NCBI RefSeq assembly: GCF_900108915.1
Contig: NZ_FNYH01000003.1
Location: forward strand, 1 to 64,000
DNA: 64,000 bases
Source of the DNA: Allopseudospirillum japonicum
GTDB lineage: Bacteria > Pseudomonadota > Gammaproteobacteria > Pseudomonadales > Halomonadaceae
Reading direction: 5' to 3'
In this document: positions 55,536 through 64,000 of the stretch, piece after piece
Layout of the letters: the number at the start of each line of letters is the position of its first letter
How positions within the stretch are numbered: the stretch's first letter is position 1
Made by a program: the position numbers and the translations under genes
Notes under the pieces: generated by a model
The model's input: the letters and a program-made list of their open reading frames with translations, nothing else
Told to the model about the DNA's origin: nothing
Database searches by the model: none

Positions 55536-56135
55536 TTAAATCGCTTGTTTATTAAGAATGAGAGTACAGATAGAAGCAAAAGAACGTGCTTCAGGCGCAA
55601 TGGGTAAATCAAAGCCCAAAGCACGAGAGACATCCGCTGCAGAAATAATCCCTCGAATAACCAACTCACCTTCAGGATTGCGATCCACGACTAAAGTATG
55701 CTGATCCCCTGATTCCTTCAAGGTTTCGACAACGTCGCCCACACTGGCTTGCTGCAAACGTGCATGTCCCAAACCATGCAAATCATGCTTAGGCGCCATC
55801 ACTTGCTTGACGGTGATTTCCTGACGTGTCACACCTTGGTGATGCACGATTTGTGTGACCTTATTACTTCCTAAATCAAGCGCACTGACCACACCACTAA
55901 ATTCCCCCTGTGTATTCAGTACCAGCAAAAGGCGTACACCACTTTGCTTCATAATATTGAGGGCATCATCAATGGAGGCAGTTTCTGGCAAGGTTTGTGG
56001 ACGAATCTGGGTAAAATCAGTGACCACATCCATTGCGGGACTGGCTAAAGTCAGAGTGTGGGAGCGCACTGCGGGTAATTGTAAGCGTGCAATATCAGCA
56101 AGATGAATGCTATTGAGGGCATGATACGAGCTCAT
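55536..56135 (-). CDS. CBS-domain pair protein
   Basis: A 199-residue soluble protein with two CBS motifs (about 45-100 and 115-185; SIDDALNIMKQSGVRLLLVL, SVGDVVETLKESGDQHTLVV, GIISAADVSRALG). CBS pairs bind adenosine nucleotides. Convergent with the sbtA-like gene, so a regulatory link is only suggested. AGGAGA lies 6-7 bases before the ATG. Confidence 0.82.
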   Translation of the reverse strand: MSSYHALNSIHLADIARLQLPAVRSHTLTLASPAMDVVTDFTQIRPQTLPETASIDDALNIMKQSGVRLLLVLNTQGEFSGVVSALDLGSNKVTQIVHHQGVTRQEITVKQVMAPKHDLHGLGHARLQQASVGDVVETLKESGDQHTLVVDRNPEGELVIRGIISAADVSRALGFDLPIAPEARSFASICTLILNKQAI

Positions 56136-56375
56136 GTGGATATCTCCTAAAAAGGATTATTTTTATTATTTGTGCCTTCACAGCACGGCCAACAAGGAGT
56201 CCATTAGGTTTGAGAATACGTCCAAAGATGTTTTTTGGATAGCACTTTTTACAAAAATTTCTTATGGTGTTTAACAAGCTTTTGTATAAGCTTAAACACC
56301 TTAAACAAGCAGACTTTGATGGCCTTCTTGTTCTTTGCCTTTATTTAAATAAGTTTTCATATAGGTATATGCCTT

Positions 56376-58412
56376 ATGGGTTGGAATTTCTGGAATAAAA
56401 ATGCGGTCAAGCATCAGGCGCAGGAGGCCGCCTGCATCACCTTTAGTGCCAATTTACAGACACTAACTCAAGTACTTACAGAAGCGTTAGCCCCTTATAT
56501 CACCGACTCATCAGCCAAATCACGTCAACTATTATTGGGTTTTGTAGAACCTCAAATTGATATGCAAGCAGCAAGCCGAATTTGTGAGTCTCAACTCGGA
56601 CAATATGCACAGATTGTATTAATTTCTAGTGCAGGTAACTTGTATCATCAAGGACAGACCAGTACATCCTTATATTGTAAAGAAGCTGAAAAACCTTTGG
56701 TTTTTCAATTTTATTCACAAGCCATGTTAGCGGGTTTATCTATCCAGACTATGGGCCTAAAAAATGAGGATATTTTACGTGGACAACCAGAAGTTTTTCA
56801 TGAAGCACGGGTACAAGCATTAAGCCAAAGTTTGCAGCACAGCATACGCCCTCCTTTTGCTCTCGATGCCACAGATTCAGTCGCATTGACCTTTATTGAT
56901 GGTTTATCTCATAGTGAAAATTTTGTGATGGAGGCCGTGTATCGCAGCAAAGTATTTCCTTGTTTACTGATTGGTGGTTCTGCAGGTGGCTCGCTTAATT
57001 TTGATAAAACCCAAATGTATTATCAGGGAAAAATCTTCAGCCAAAGTGCGCTTTTTGTGCTAATCAAGCTCAAACCTGGCTACCGAATGGGGGTATTAAA
57101 AACCGAAAATTTTCGTCCAACCTCATTAAAAATGCATGTGGTTGAGGCCAGCCCAGCACGACGGCGTGTTTCCCAAGTGATATTAACAGGGCAAAAAGAG
57201 CCACAAAATATTATTGATGCTGTGTGTCATTTATTGGGCTGTCGCGCACAGGAGCTAGCGCAAAAACTGCAAAATTACACTTTTGGTATTCAGATTGAGC
57301 AGCAAGTGTATGCACGCTCAGTTGCACAAATTAATCTTGAAGAAGGCGCCCTTTATTTTTATTGTGATTTAAGCTTTGGTGATGAGCTATTCTTACTGGA
57401 GCGAACAAGCATGGCACAAAGTACCCAACAAGCCCTCCAGCATTTTTTACGTGATAAAGGTGAAGCACAAGCAATTGCTGGAATTTTAAATGATTGTATT
57501 TTAAGACGTTTAAATAATGCGACCAGCTTAAATCAGATCACAGAAATGGCTAATATCCCTGTCATAGGTTATAGCTCTTTCGGTGAATTATTAGGCATTA
57601 ATATTAACGAAACTCTGTCTGCTTTATTTTTCTTTTCTGTACCAGAAAATACCCAATTCCATGATGAATTTATGCGGAAATTTCCAATTCATTATGCGTC
57701 TTGCCAGCTATATTTTAAACAAAGAGAGTTAAACCGCTGGCAATTATTGGCCCGCCTACGCGAAGGGTTAGTGACGCAAATGCATGAGTATCAACCGCAT
57801 ATTTTGCGTCTTTTGGATCAATTTCATGCATTACTCGCGAGCAAGCAATCACTGAATGCCGAAATTCAGCAAATGCAGGAAAATTTTGCGCAGTTACACC
57901 AAGAGTTAGCACATCAGTTACAAAATCAGCGCGGTTTGCAAAGTGAATTTGCGGACTTACCCAAAAATGCTCAGCAAATCGAAACGATTATGGCTACTAT
58001 TGCAGGCATTGCGGAAAAAACCAATTTATTGGCCTTAAATGCAGCGATTGAAGCGGCACGCGCTGGTGAGCAGGGGCGAGGTTTTGCAGTGGTTGCCGAT
58101 GAAGTCCGTACGTTAGCAAGCCATGTGCAGGCTTCTTTAAATCAGACCAGTGATTCTATCCAACGCCTGACTCAAAGTGTAGGCCGTATTAGTGAGCAAT
58201 TAAGCGGCAGTGAAGCAGGTATTGAGCAAGTCGAAAATCAGTATGCACAGGCAGAAAACCTAATTACTGGATTATTAAGCGAAAATGCACGCAATTTAGC
58301 ACAGGTACAGGAAGTATTAACTGAGGTTAACCAAGTCAATCAGCAAGTGGATGCAGTAGGGAGAGAAATTCAATTGATTGATCGGCTGGAATCCCAACAA
58401 AACGCTATTTAA
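56376..58412 (+). CDS. Soluble FIST-domain methyl-accepting chemotaxis protein
   Basis: A 678-residue protein without membrane segments. FIST_N and FIST_C occupy about 60-445 ([26 protein letters not shown]). A coiled coil leads to a short MCP signalling tip with [20 protein letters not shown] and [16 protein letters not shown] domains are thought to bind small ligands such as amino acids. The MCP part is shorter than in full-length receptors. Divergent from the CBS gene across a 240-bp AT-rich gap with no gene. The 3' end overlaps folM by 4 bp. Confidence 0.9.
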   Translation: MGWNFWNKNAVKHQAQEAACITFSANLQTLTQVLTEALAPYITDSSAKSRQLLLGFVEPQIDMQAASRICESQLGQYAQIVLISSAGNLYHQGQTSTSLYCKEAEKPLVFQFYSQAMLAGLSIQTMGLKNEDILRGQPEVFHEARVQALSQSLQHSIRPPFALDATDSVALTFIDGLSHSENFVMEAVYRSKVFPCLLIGGSAGGSLNFDKTQMYYQGKIFSQSALFVLIKLKPGYRMGVLKTENFRPTSLKMHVVEASPARRRVSQVILTGQKEPQNIIDAVCHLLGCRAQELAQKLQNYTFGIQIEQQVYARSVAQINLEEGALYFYCDLSFGDELFLLERTSMAQSTQQALQHFLRDKGEAQAIAGILNDCILRRLNNATSLNQITEMANIPVIGYSSFGELLGININETLSALFFFSVPENTQFHDEFMRKFPIHYASCQLYFKQRELNRWQLLARLREGLVTQMHEYQPHILRLLDQFHALLASKQSLNAEIQQMQENFAQLHQELAHQLQNQRGLQSEFADLPKNAQQIETIMATIAGIAEKTNLLALNAAIEAARAGEQGRGFAVVADEVRTLASHVQASLNQTSDSIQRLTQSVGRISEQLSGSEAGIEQVENQYAQAENLITGLLSENARNLAQVQEVLTEVNQVNQQVDAVGREIQLIDRLESQQNAI

Positions 58413-59125
58413 ATCAGATGCCGGCCGCCATCCATAGGTAAGGTTGCGCCGGTAATATAATGATTTTCTAGTAAAAAAAGTAAACTTTGTACAATGACTT
58501 CTTCGCCCGGCTCAATTTGCATAGCGGATTTTTTAAGTGCCTGCATTTTATAATTTTCATCGTCATCATCATTGAACTTAATTAAAGCCGGTGCAATTGC
58601 ATTCACTTGAATATCTGGTGCATAAAGTGCAGCAAAAGAACGTGTGAGATTATCTAATCCTGCTTTGGTTGCTGCATAAGCCGCATGTTTTTTGGAACCT
58701 TTTTGCACGACATAATCTGTCATATGGACAATATCTTTATGGGGATCAGGTGATTTTAACAACAAATCATGGCAGTGCATATTGATTAAATAAGGTGCTA
58801 GCATATGCACTCTAAATAAGGCTTCAAAGTTATCAATTGCAGCCATCCCTAGGGTATCTTTACTCCAAGTCGAGGCATTATGCACAATGCCTCTTAGGCT
58901 ATCTGTAATCATTTGTAGACGGTTAATAAAGTCTAAAATCCCTTGACTGGTAGAAAAATCTGCATGCAAAGTGCGTATGCCTAAATGCTCTAATTCTTCA
59001 ATTAAAGGCCGATGTGTACGATAGCTAATAATGACTGGGTAGCCGGCATGATGTAAACGGCGTGCGCAATATAAACCCAAACGTTGTGCACCTCCGGTAA
59101 TCAAAATCGGCGAACGGCTACCCAT
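58409..59125 (-). CDS. folM: Dihydromonapterin reductase FolM
   Basis: A 238-residue short-chain dehydrogenase. It begins [20 protein letters not shown], has HADFS at the nucleotide site, the catalytic [11 protein letters not shown], and ends [15 protein letters not shown], typical of FolM, which makes tetrahydromonapterin. ATG 59125 has AGGAG 6 bases upstream, better than TTG 59140. Transcribed in line with the flavin reductase gene, 48 bp after it. Confidence 0.88.
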   Translation of the reverse strand: MGSRSPILITGGAQRLGLYCARRLHHAGYPVIISYRTHRPLIEELEHLGIRTLHADFSTSQGILDFINRLQMITDSLRGIVHNASTWSKDTLGMAAIDNFEALFRVHMLAPYLINMHCHDLLLKSPDPHKDIVHMTDYVVQKGSKKHAAYAATKAGLDNLTRSFAALYAPDIQVNAIAPALIKFNDDDDENYKMQALKKSAMQIEPGEEVIVQSLLFLLENHYITGATLPMDGGRHLI

Positions 59126-59173
59126 CAATTTCTCCTGCAAAATGTTCTATATCCCAGCATCTGGGCGGTCGGC

Positions 59174-59908
59174 TTATTTTAGCTCTTTAAGCTCTGTACG
59201 CGGCGCATAGGCAAATACATCAGAATGAATGCGGTCGTGGAATAGCTCGCGCGCTTCGAGGGCATCTTGTACGGCGTATACCATACCGGGTGAACCACTC
59301 ACATACACTTCGCAATCACTAAAATCCGTATGATCTGCTAACAGAGCATCCACAACATGCCCTTTGCGACCACTCCAAGTGGTATCCACTTGTTCAGCTA
59401 AAATGACGGCTTCAAAATTAGCGTACTGTGCGTCCCAAGTTTTAACCAGTTCTTCTAAATAGTGGCCACCACTGCTACGCGCTGCCCAGTATAAAGTGAT
59501 TTTATTAGCATATTGTGTTGGATTAGCAAAAGCATGCTCTAGCATGGCCTTCATTTGTGAAAAGCCAGTACCTGCGGCAATAAGTAATAAATGATCTTGC
59601 TCAGTTGGGCGCAAGATACAATCGCCTTTGGGGATATTGACTTGTACAGGCTCGCCAGATTGCAGCAAAGCAAGCAAGGCTTTGGAGTTTTCCCGTTCTG
59701 GTAAATATTGGATATGCAATTCTAGACTTTTACCATCACAAGCACTCGCAATTGAAAAGGCTGGGGTTTCACCCGTTGGCAAGACAATTTCTAAATACTG
59801 GCCTGCATCATACACCAGTTTGGTACCTTCTGGGGCATCAAGGCGTACACGGTATACATTGGCGGTGAGGTCTTGTACCTCTTGCACCTCTAAAGTCAAA
59901 GTTTCCAC
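59174..59908 (-). CDS. NAD(P)H-flavin reductase-like protein (Fre family)
   Basis: A 244-residue ferredoxin-NADP reductase-fold protein with an FAD-binding barrel (DAGQYLEIVLPTGETPAFS) and an NAD-binding half (LLLIAAGTGFSQMKAMLEHA, VYVSGSPGMVYAVQDAL). No 2Fe-2S domain. In this position after ubiD pseudomonads carry a CDP-6-deoxy-glucoseen-reductase-like flavin reductase and vibrios carry fre. It may supply reduced FMN to the UbiX/UbiD system. Confidence 0.85.
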   Translation of the reverse strand: METLTLEVQEVQDLTANVYRVRLDAPEGTKLVYDAGQYLEIVLPTGETPAFSIASACDGKSLELHIQYLPERENSKALLALLQSGEPVQVNIPKGDCILRPTEQDHLLLIAAGTGFSQMKAMLEHAFANPTQYANKITLYWAARSSGGHYLEELVKTWDAQYANFEAVILAEQVDTTWSGRKGHVVDALLADHTDFSDCEVYVSGSPGMVYAVQDALEARELFHDRIHSDVFAYAPRTELKELK

Positions 59909-59953
59909 GTTTGCGGCTCCTTGGTAAGGGTCTGTTCTAGGGAAGATGAGTTT

Positions 59954-61423
59954 TTAGCTTTCTATGCCTAAATCTGGCCAGAGAGCATCAATTTTTTGTT
60001 TAATTTTTGCGTCCATGGCGATGGCACGCCCCCATTCACGTTGGGTTTCTCCCGGCCATTTATGCGTCGCATCCAAGCCCATTTTGGAACCTAAACCAGA
60101 AACAGGGGAGGCAAAATCCAAATAATCAATGGGGGTATTATCAATCATGACGGTATCGCGTTGTGGATCCATACGCGTGGTCAGCGCCCAAATCACATCT
60201 TGCCAATCACGCGCATTAATATCCTCATCGGTGACAATCACAAACTTGGTATACATAAACTGGCGTAAAAAGCTCCATACCCCCAGCATGACGCGTTTGG
60301 CATGCCCTGGGTATTGCTTTTTGATGGTCACCACTGCCATCCGATAAGAACAGCCTTCCGGTGGTAAATAGAAATCAACAATTTCAGGAAATTGTTTTTG
60401 CAAGATAGGCACAAATACCTCATTTAACGCCACACCTAAAATTGCAGGTTCATCAGGGGGACGTCCAGTATAAGTACTGTGATAAATGGGATTTTGTCTG
60501 TGCGTGATACGTTCCACAGTAAAAACTGGGAAGTGATCCACTTCATTATAATAACCTGTGTGATCACCAAAAGGACCTTCAGGGGCCATATCCTGTGGGT
60601 AAATATGGCCTTCCAATACGATTTCCGCACTGGCAGGCACTTGTAAATCTGAACCTAAACAAGGGGTCACCTGAGTACGACTACCACGTAATAAACCTGC
60701 AAAGGCGTATTCAGATAAGGTATCTGGCACTGGGGTAACAGCACCTAAAATGGTGGCTGGATCTGCACCTAAAGCCACTGCTACAGGAAAAGGGGTATTC
60801 GGATGGGCTTGTTGCCACGCCTGGAAATCTAAAGCCCCACCACGGTGCGATAACCAACGCATAATTAAACGGTTTTTACCAATGACCTGCTGGCGATAAA
60901 TCCCTAGATTTTGCCGTTTTGCATGCGGTCCTTTGGTAATCACTAAAGGCCAAGTAATTAAAGGTGCGGCATCTTCCGGCCAGCAATGCATAATCGGCCA
61001 TTGGCTTAAATCAACTGCATCCCCCTCTAACACGACCTGCTGACAAGGTGCCTGTTTAATTTCTTTGGGGGCCATTGCTAGCACTTGCTTAAAAATAGGC
61101 AACTTTTCCCAAGCATCACGCATACCCTTGGGGGGATCTGGCTCTTTTAAAAAAGCTAATAAACGCCCGACTTCACGCAGGGATTCGACTTGGGTTTGCC
61201 CCATACCCATAGCTACCCGTTTAGGAGTACCAAATAAATTGGCTAGGACAGGGACATGGTGACCTTTAGGATTTTCAAACAAGAGCGCAGGCCCGCCTGC
61301 CCTTAAGGTACGATCACAAATTTCTGTCATTTCCAAATAAGGATCAATCGGCTGGTGAATACGTTTAAGTTCACCTTGGGCTTCGAGTTGCTGGATAAAA
61401 TCCCGTAAGTCCTTATATTGCAT
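59954..61423 (-). CDS. ubiD: 3-octaprenyl-4-hydroxybenzoate decarboxylase
   Basis: The 489-residue prenylated-FMN decarboxylase of ubiquinone synthesis. It begins [20 protein letters not shown] and has [38 protein letters not shown] and [18 protein letters not shown]. Length is like E. coli UbiD. It lies between rho and the flavin reductase. Confidence 0.95.
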   Translation of the reverse strand: MQYKDLRDFIQQLEAQGELKRIHQPIDPYLEMTEICDRTLRAGGPALLFENPKGHHVPVLANLFGTPKRVAMGMGQTQVESLREVGRLLAFLKEPDPPKGMRDAWEKLPIFKQVLAMAPKEIKQAPCQQVVLEGDAVDLSQWPIMHCWPEDAAPLITWPLVITKGPHAKRQNLGIYRQQVIGKNRLIMRWLSHRGGALDFQAWQQAHPNTPFPVAVALGADPATILGAVTPVPDTLSEYAFAGLLRGSRTQVTPCLGSDLQVPASAEIVLEGHIYPQDMAPEGPFGDHTGYYNEVDHFPVFTVERITHRQNPIYHSTYTGRPPDEPAILGVALNEVFVPILQKQFPEIVDFYLPPEGCSYRMAVVTIKKQYPGHAKRVMLGVWSFLRQFMYTKFVIVTDEDINARDWQDVIWALTTRMDPQRDTVMIDNTPIDYLDFASPVSGLGSKMGLDATHKWPGETQREWGRAIAMDAKIKQKIDALWPDLGIES

Positions 61424-61527
61424 GTAGAAAGTCCCCTAAAAGGATCAGGCACGCGGCTAGATACTTGAGTAATTGAGTCGGATAAAACCTTAAACCTTAT
61501 GTGGATTTTGATGATGACAAAAATGCG

Positions 61528-61552
61528 CAAGGGCAAGCCTGTGCCTGCCCCC
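61528..61552 (-). terminator. Possible terminator after rho
   Basis: GGGCA (61531-61535) pairs with TGCCC (61546-61550). On the minus strand a short T-rich stretch follows after six bases. Weak. Confidence 0.35.
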
Positions 61553-61578
61553 TGCTTGGGTAACGCAAAAATACTGAA

Positions 61579-62838
61579 TTATTTGCGTTTCATCGCTTCA
61601 AAAAATTCATCATTGGTTTTGGTATCCTTTAGACGCTCAACTAAAAATTCCGTTGCGGCCACATCTTCCATTGGGTTGAGCAGCTTGCGCAAAATCCACA
61701 TTTTTTGCAGCTCTTCTTCAGTGGCGAGTAAGTCTTCACGTCGAGTGCCAGAACGGCGGATATTGATGGCAGGATAAACACGTTTTTCTGCGATCTTACG
61801 ATCTAAATGCACTTCCATATTGCCTGTGCCTTTGAACTCTTCGTAGATGACTTCATCCATTTTAGAGCCCGTATCGACTAAGGCTGTGGCAACAATTGTC
61901 AAAGACCCACCAAACTCGATATTACGAGCGGCACCAAAAAAACGTTTCGGTTTTTCTAATGCATGGGCATCAACACCCCCTGTCAGGACTTTACCAGAGG
62001 AAGGTTGCACTGTGTTATAAGCACGTGCTAAGCGGGTAATAGAATCAAGTAGAATGACAACGTCTTTTTTGTGCTCCACCAAACGCTTGGCTTTTTCAAT
62101 GACCATTTCAGCCACTTGCACATGGCGAGCCGGTGGCTCATCAAAGGTAGAAGCAACCACTTCGCCACGTACGGTACGCTGCATTTCGGTCACTTCTTCG
62201 GGGCGTTCATCAATTAATAAAACAATTAAATGACATTCAGGATTGTTACGTGTAATCGAATTAGCGATATTTTGTAACATTAAAGTTTTACCCGCTTTTG
62301 GCGGGGAAACAATCAAGCCACGTTGGCCTTTACCAATAGGGGAAACAAGATCAATGACACGCGCGGTTAAATCTTCGCTGGAACCATTGCCGACTTCCAT
62401 ATATAAGCGGGATTGGGGAAATAAAGGGGTGAGGTTTTCAAATAAAATTTTATGTTTGGCGTTTTCAGGTTTATCAAAGTTAATTTCGTTAACTTTCAAT
62501 AACGCAAAATAGCGTTCCCCTTCTTTAGGCGGGCGAATTTTGCCTGAAATCGTATCCCCCTTACGTAAATTAAATCGCCGTATTTGACTGGGGGAAACAT
62601 AAATATCATCTGGGCCGGCAAGATAAGATGAATCAGCAGAACGTAAAAAGCCGAAACCATCTTGTAAAATTTCTAGGACACCATCGCCATAAATATCTTC
62701 ACCACTTTTAGCATGTTTTTTCAGTATGGTGAAAATAATATCTTGTTTGCGTGAGCGGGCGAGATTGTCGATCCCCATTTCATGGGCGATATCCAGCAGT
62801 TCTTGGACTGTCTTTTGCTTGAGTTCGGTAAGATTCAT
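61579..62838 (-). CDS. rho: Transcription termination factor Rho
   Basis: The 419-residue hexameric RNA helicase. The N-terminal RNA-binding domain has [20 protein letters not shown] and [20 protein letters not shown]. The motor has Walker [33 protein letters not shown] and the [22 protein letters not shown] loops. It matches E. coli Rho in length. A 581-bp untranslated region precedes it, probably the autoregulated leader. Confidence 0.98.
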   Translation of the reverse strand: MNLTELKQKTVQELLDIAHEMGIDNLARSRKQDIIFTILKKHAKSGEDIYGDGVLEILQDGFGFLRSADSSYLAGPDDIYVSPSQIRRFNLRKGDTISGKIRPPKEGERYFALLKVNEINFDKPENAKHKILFENLTPLFPQSRLYMEVGNGSSEDLTARVIDLVSPIGKGQRGLIVSPPKAGKTLMLQNIANSITRNNPECHLIVLLIDERPEEVTEMQRTVRGEVVASTFDEPPARHVQVAEMVIEKAKRLVEHKKDVVILLDSITRLARAYNTVQPSSGKVLTGGVDAHALEKPKRFFGAARNIEFGGSLTIVATALVDTGSKMDEVIYEEFKGTGNMEVHLDRKIAEKRVYPAINIRRSGTRREDLLATEEELQKMWILRKLLNPMEDVAATEFLVERLKDTKTNDEFFEAMKRK

Positions 62839-63419
62839 GAGTGCAAAGAGTGATTATTATTGCTCGAGTTGATGGCGTATCGGCACATTGGATTGGGTAG
62901 TGGCGGGACATGTATCCATAGAAACTTAACATCCTTAAACACACAAGGGGTAACAGCAAGCGTCTATAATGCAATGACAGCGTAACGCCACAACTAGGAT
63001 CCACACAGCTTAGAGTTTACACTGCAGCGGCTGGGATAAGCGACCGACAATATATATGCTGGTGTTCTTTGTCTACAAAACTTCTAGTCTTGTTTAGAAC
63101 ATCACTAGATTATATTCCAAAGCCAGGTCGCTTGCCTGTCTTTGATATAAGCGGGAACTGTGACTCTGTGAGTGTACGGCTACAACTTAATTAAAGTACC
63201 CTAAATAATCCTAGTTAGCCTGTAGACAGGAAAACTTGGAAGGCCTGTACGAGCCAGAGGGAGATCGGGTATCACTTTAGGGCTGGCTAAACGTAGGCCT
63301 TGAATTTGATTGCATTCGAAGATAACCGAATTTAATACGTATTGCAACTGGCATCCCTGCCATTAAGACTCCCTCACCTTTAATGGAGGAGGGAGCTTAC
63401 AAACGCAACAGCGCATAGA
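62839..63419 (-). other. rho leader / trxA-rho intergenic region
   Basis: 581 bp without a clear gene. A TATAAT (minus strand, 63114-63109) could be a rho promoter, leaving a leader of about 265 nt. A short frame (62932 to 62780, starting MLSFYGYMSR) overlaps the rho start but has no good ribosome binding site. At 63371-63394 CTCCCTC and GAGGGAG form a hairpin after trxA without a T run. Confidence 0.55.
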
Positions 63420-63746
63420 TTAAAGGCTAGCATCCAAAAAAGCCACGAGCTGAGACTTAGATAAAGCACCCACTTTAGTTGCCTCCACTGTGCCATCTTT
63501 AAATAACATCAAAGTGGGGATACCACGAATACCAAATTTAGGCGGGGTATCGCTATTCTCATCAATATTGAGCTTGCACACTTTCAACTTGCCCGCATAC
63601 TCTTTGGCGATATCTTCCAAAACAGGTGCAATCATTTTACAAGGGCCACACCACTCTGCCCAATAATCCACCAACACAGGCATATCGCTTTGCAATACGT
63701 CTTCTTCAAAGGAAGCATCAGTCACGGTATAGATGGCGTCACTCAT
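63420..63746 (-). CDS. trxA: Thioredoxin 1
   Basis: A 108-residue thioredoxin with [20 protein letters not shown] and [14 protein letters not shown] (the cis-Pro loop). TGGAGT lies before the ATG. trxA upstream of rho is a conserved gammaproteobacterial order. Confidence 0.97.
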   Translation of the reverse strand: MSDAIYTVTDASFEEDVLQSDMPVLVDYWAEWCGPCKMIAPVLEDIAKEYAGKLKVCKLNIDENSDTPPKFGIRGIPTLMLFKDGTVEATKVGALSKSQLVAFLDASL

Positions 63747-63885
63747 GGGGATTTACTCCAAAGGCTAATTGTATAAAACAACTAATATAACATTTTTTAC
63801 AGAGAAAAAGCGTGGTACTTGCTGGCATTCTAGAGGAGTCTTAGCAAAGCTGACAACCAGCAAAATGTGTCTCTCGTTTGCAAAA

Positions 63886-63927
63886 GTTGACGTCCTACCC
63901 GCCCTGAAAGGACAGGGGTTCCCGCGC
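63886..63927 (-). repeat. IS200/IS605-type right end at the window edge
   Basis: On the minus strand it reads GCGCGGGAACCCC, then a CCCTG/CAGGG-type hairpin, then GTAGGACGTCAAC. This closely follows the pattern I know for TnpB right ends (CGCGGGAA-CCCC-hairpin-GGATGTCAA). A TnpB gene would lie to the right, beyond 64000; the 73 bases visible show no intact TnpB C-terminus. It lies 140 bp upstream of trxA. Confidence 0.6.
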
Positions 63928-64000
63928 AAAATTATTCGAGCGCTTCTTTTAAGGTCAGGTGAGATACTCAAACTTCAAGAAGAAAACGCATCGACAATCG

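Noticed and set aside
62780-63004. 74-residue frame overlapping the rho start
   Set aside because: No ribosome binding site at its first codon. Only kept as a weak leader-peptide possibility within the rho leader entry.
63765-63971. 68-residue minus-strand frame upstream of trxA
   Set aside because: It reads through the IS200/IS605-type right-end hairpin; low-complexity and without a start signal.

Overview
The window looks like chromosomal DNA of a gammaproteobacterium of the Pseudomonadales/Oceanospirillales type. The evidence is the fabA-fabB pair, the trxA-rho-ubiD-flavin reductase order, oxyR followed by recG, a YfhL-type ferredoxin after coaD, bamA-skp, and the DUF294 nucleotidyltransferase next to a DnaQ-like exonuclease. 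Base composition is moderate. Genes are dense on both strands, and I see no tRNA, rRNA, CRISPR array or intact prophage. The genus cannot be fixed from the sequence alone.

Layout. 0.2-4.5 kb: DnaQ-fold exonuclease, cNMP/CBS nucleotidyltransferase and a BCCT osmolyte transporter. 4.8-11 kb: hemW, then comM, a DUF1904 protein, glmM, folP and a YeeZ-like reductase on the minus strand. 11.3-14.6 kb: two LPS-type glycosyltransferases meeting tail to tail and an HDOD signalling protein. 14.8-20.9 kb: recG, oxyR, speA and a peroxiredoxin-glutaredoxin fusion. 21-28 kb: a minus-strand run dnaA-dnaN-lpxL-SCP2-argS-SPOR, with three perfect DnaA boxes upstream of dnaA. recF and gyrB, which usually follow dnaN, are absent. 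Just beyond the boxes lies a truncated piece of a BrxL-like (BREX) Lon-type gene, ending near a hairpin resembling an IS200/IS605 right end. 28.7-34 kb: a light/UV-response neighbourhood with photolyase, a LitR/CarH-like MerR regulator, a small CbiX chelatase, a renalase-like flavoprotein and a TIGR01777 epimerase. 34-41 kb: fabA-fabB, coaD, ferredoxin, a membrane GGDEF protein, metF and trpS. 41-46 kb: bamA-skp, a TnpB remnant, a secreted protein, rsmD and a TerB-like protein. 46-50.6 kb: a TonB receptor/PepSY/DUF2271/DUF4198 metal-uptake operon under a good Fur box. 50.7-59 kb: coiled-coil protein, MocR regulator with LysE exporter, LysR regulator with SbtA-type bicarbonate transporter, CBS protein, soluble FIST-domain chemoreceptor and FolM. 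59-64 kb: flavin reductase, ubiD, rho, trxA, and a second TnpB-type right end at the window edge.

Most of the window is housekeeping. The points that stand out are the BrxL remnant beside the presumed origin, the TnpB remnants and related dispersed hairpins, the LitR-CbiX-photolyase neighbourhood whose regulator lacks recognisable B12 ligands, the SbtA-LysR pair, the very long DnaA linker, and mutually exclusive hairpins in the fabA leader. No complete novel defence or mobile system is visible. What is present are scars of such systems. All functional calls come from reading motifs by eye; no database search was run.
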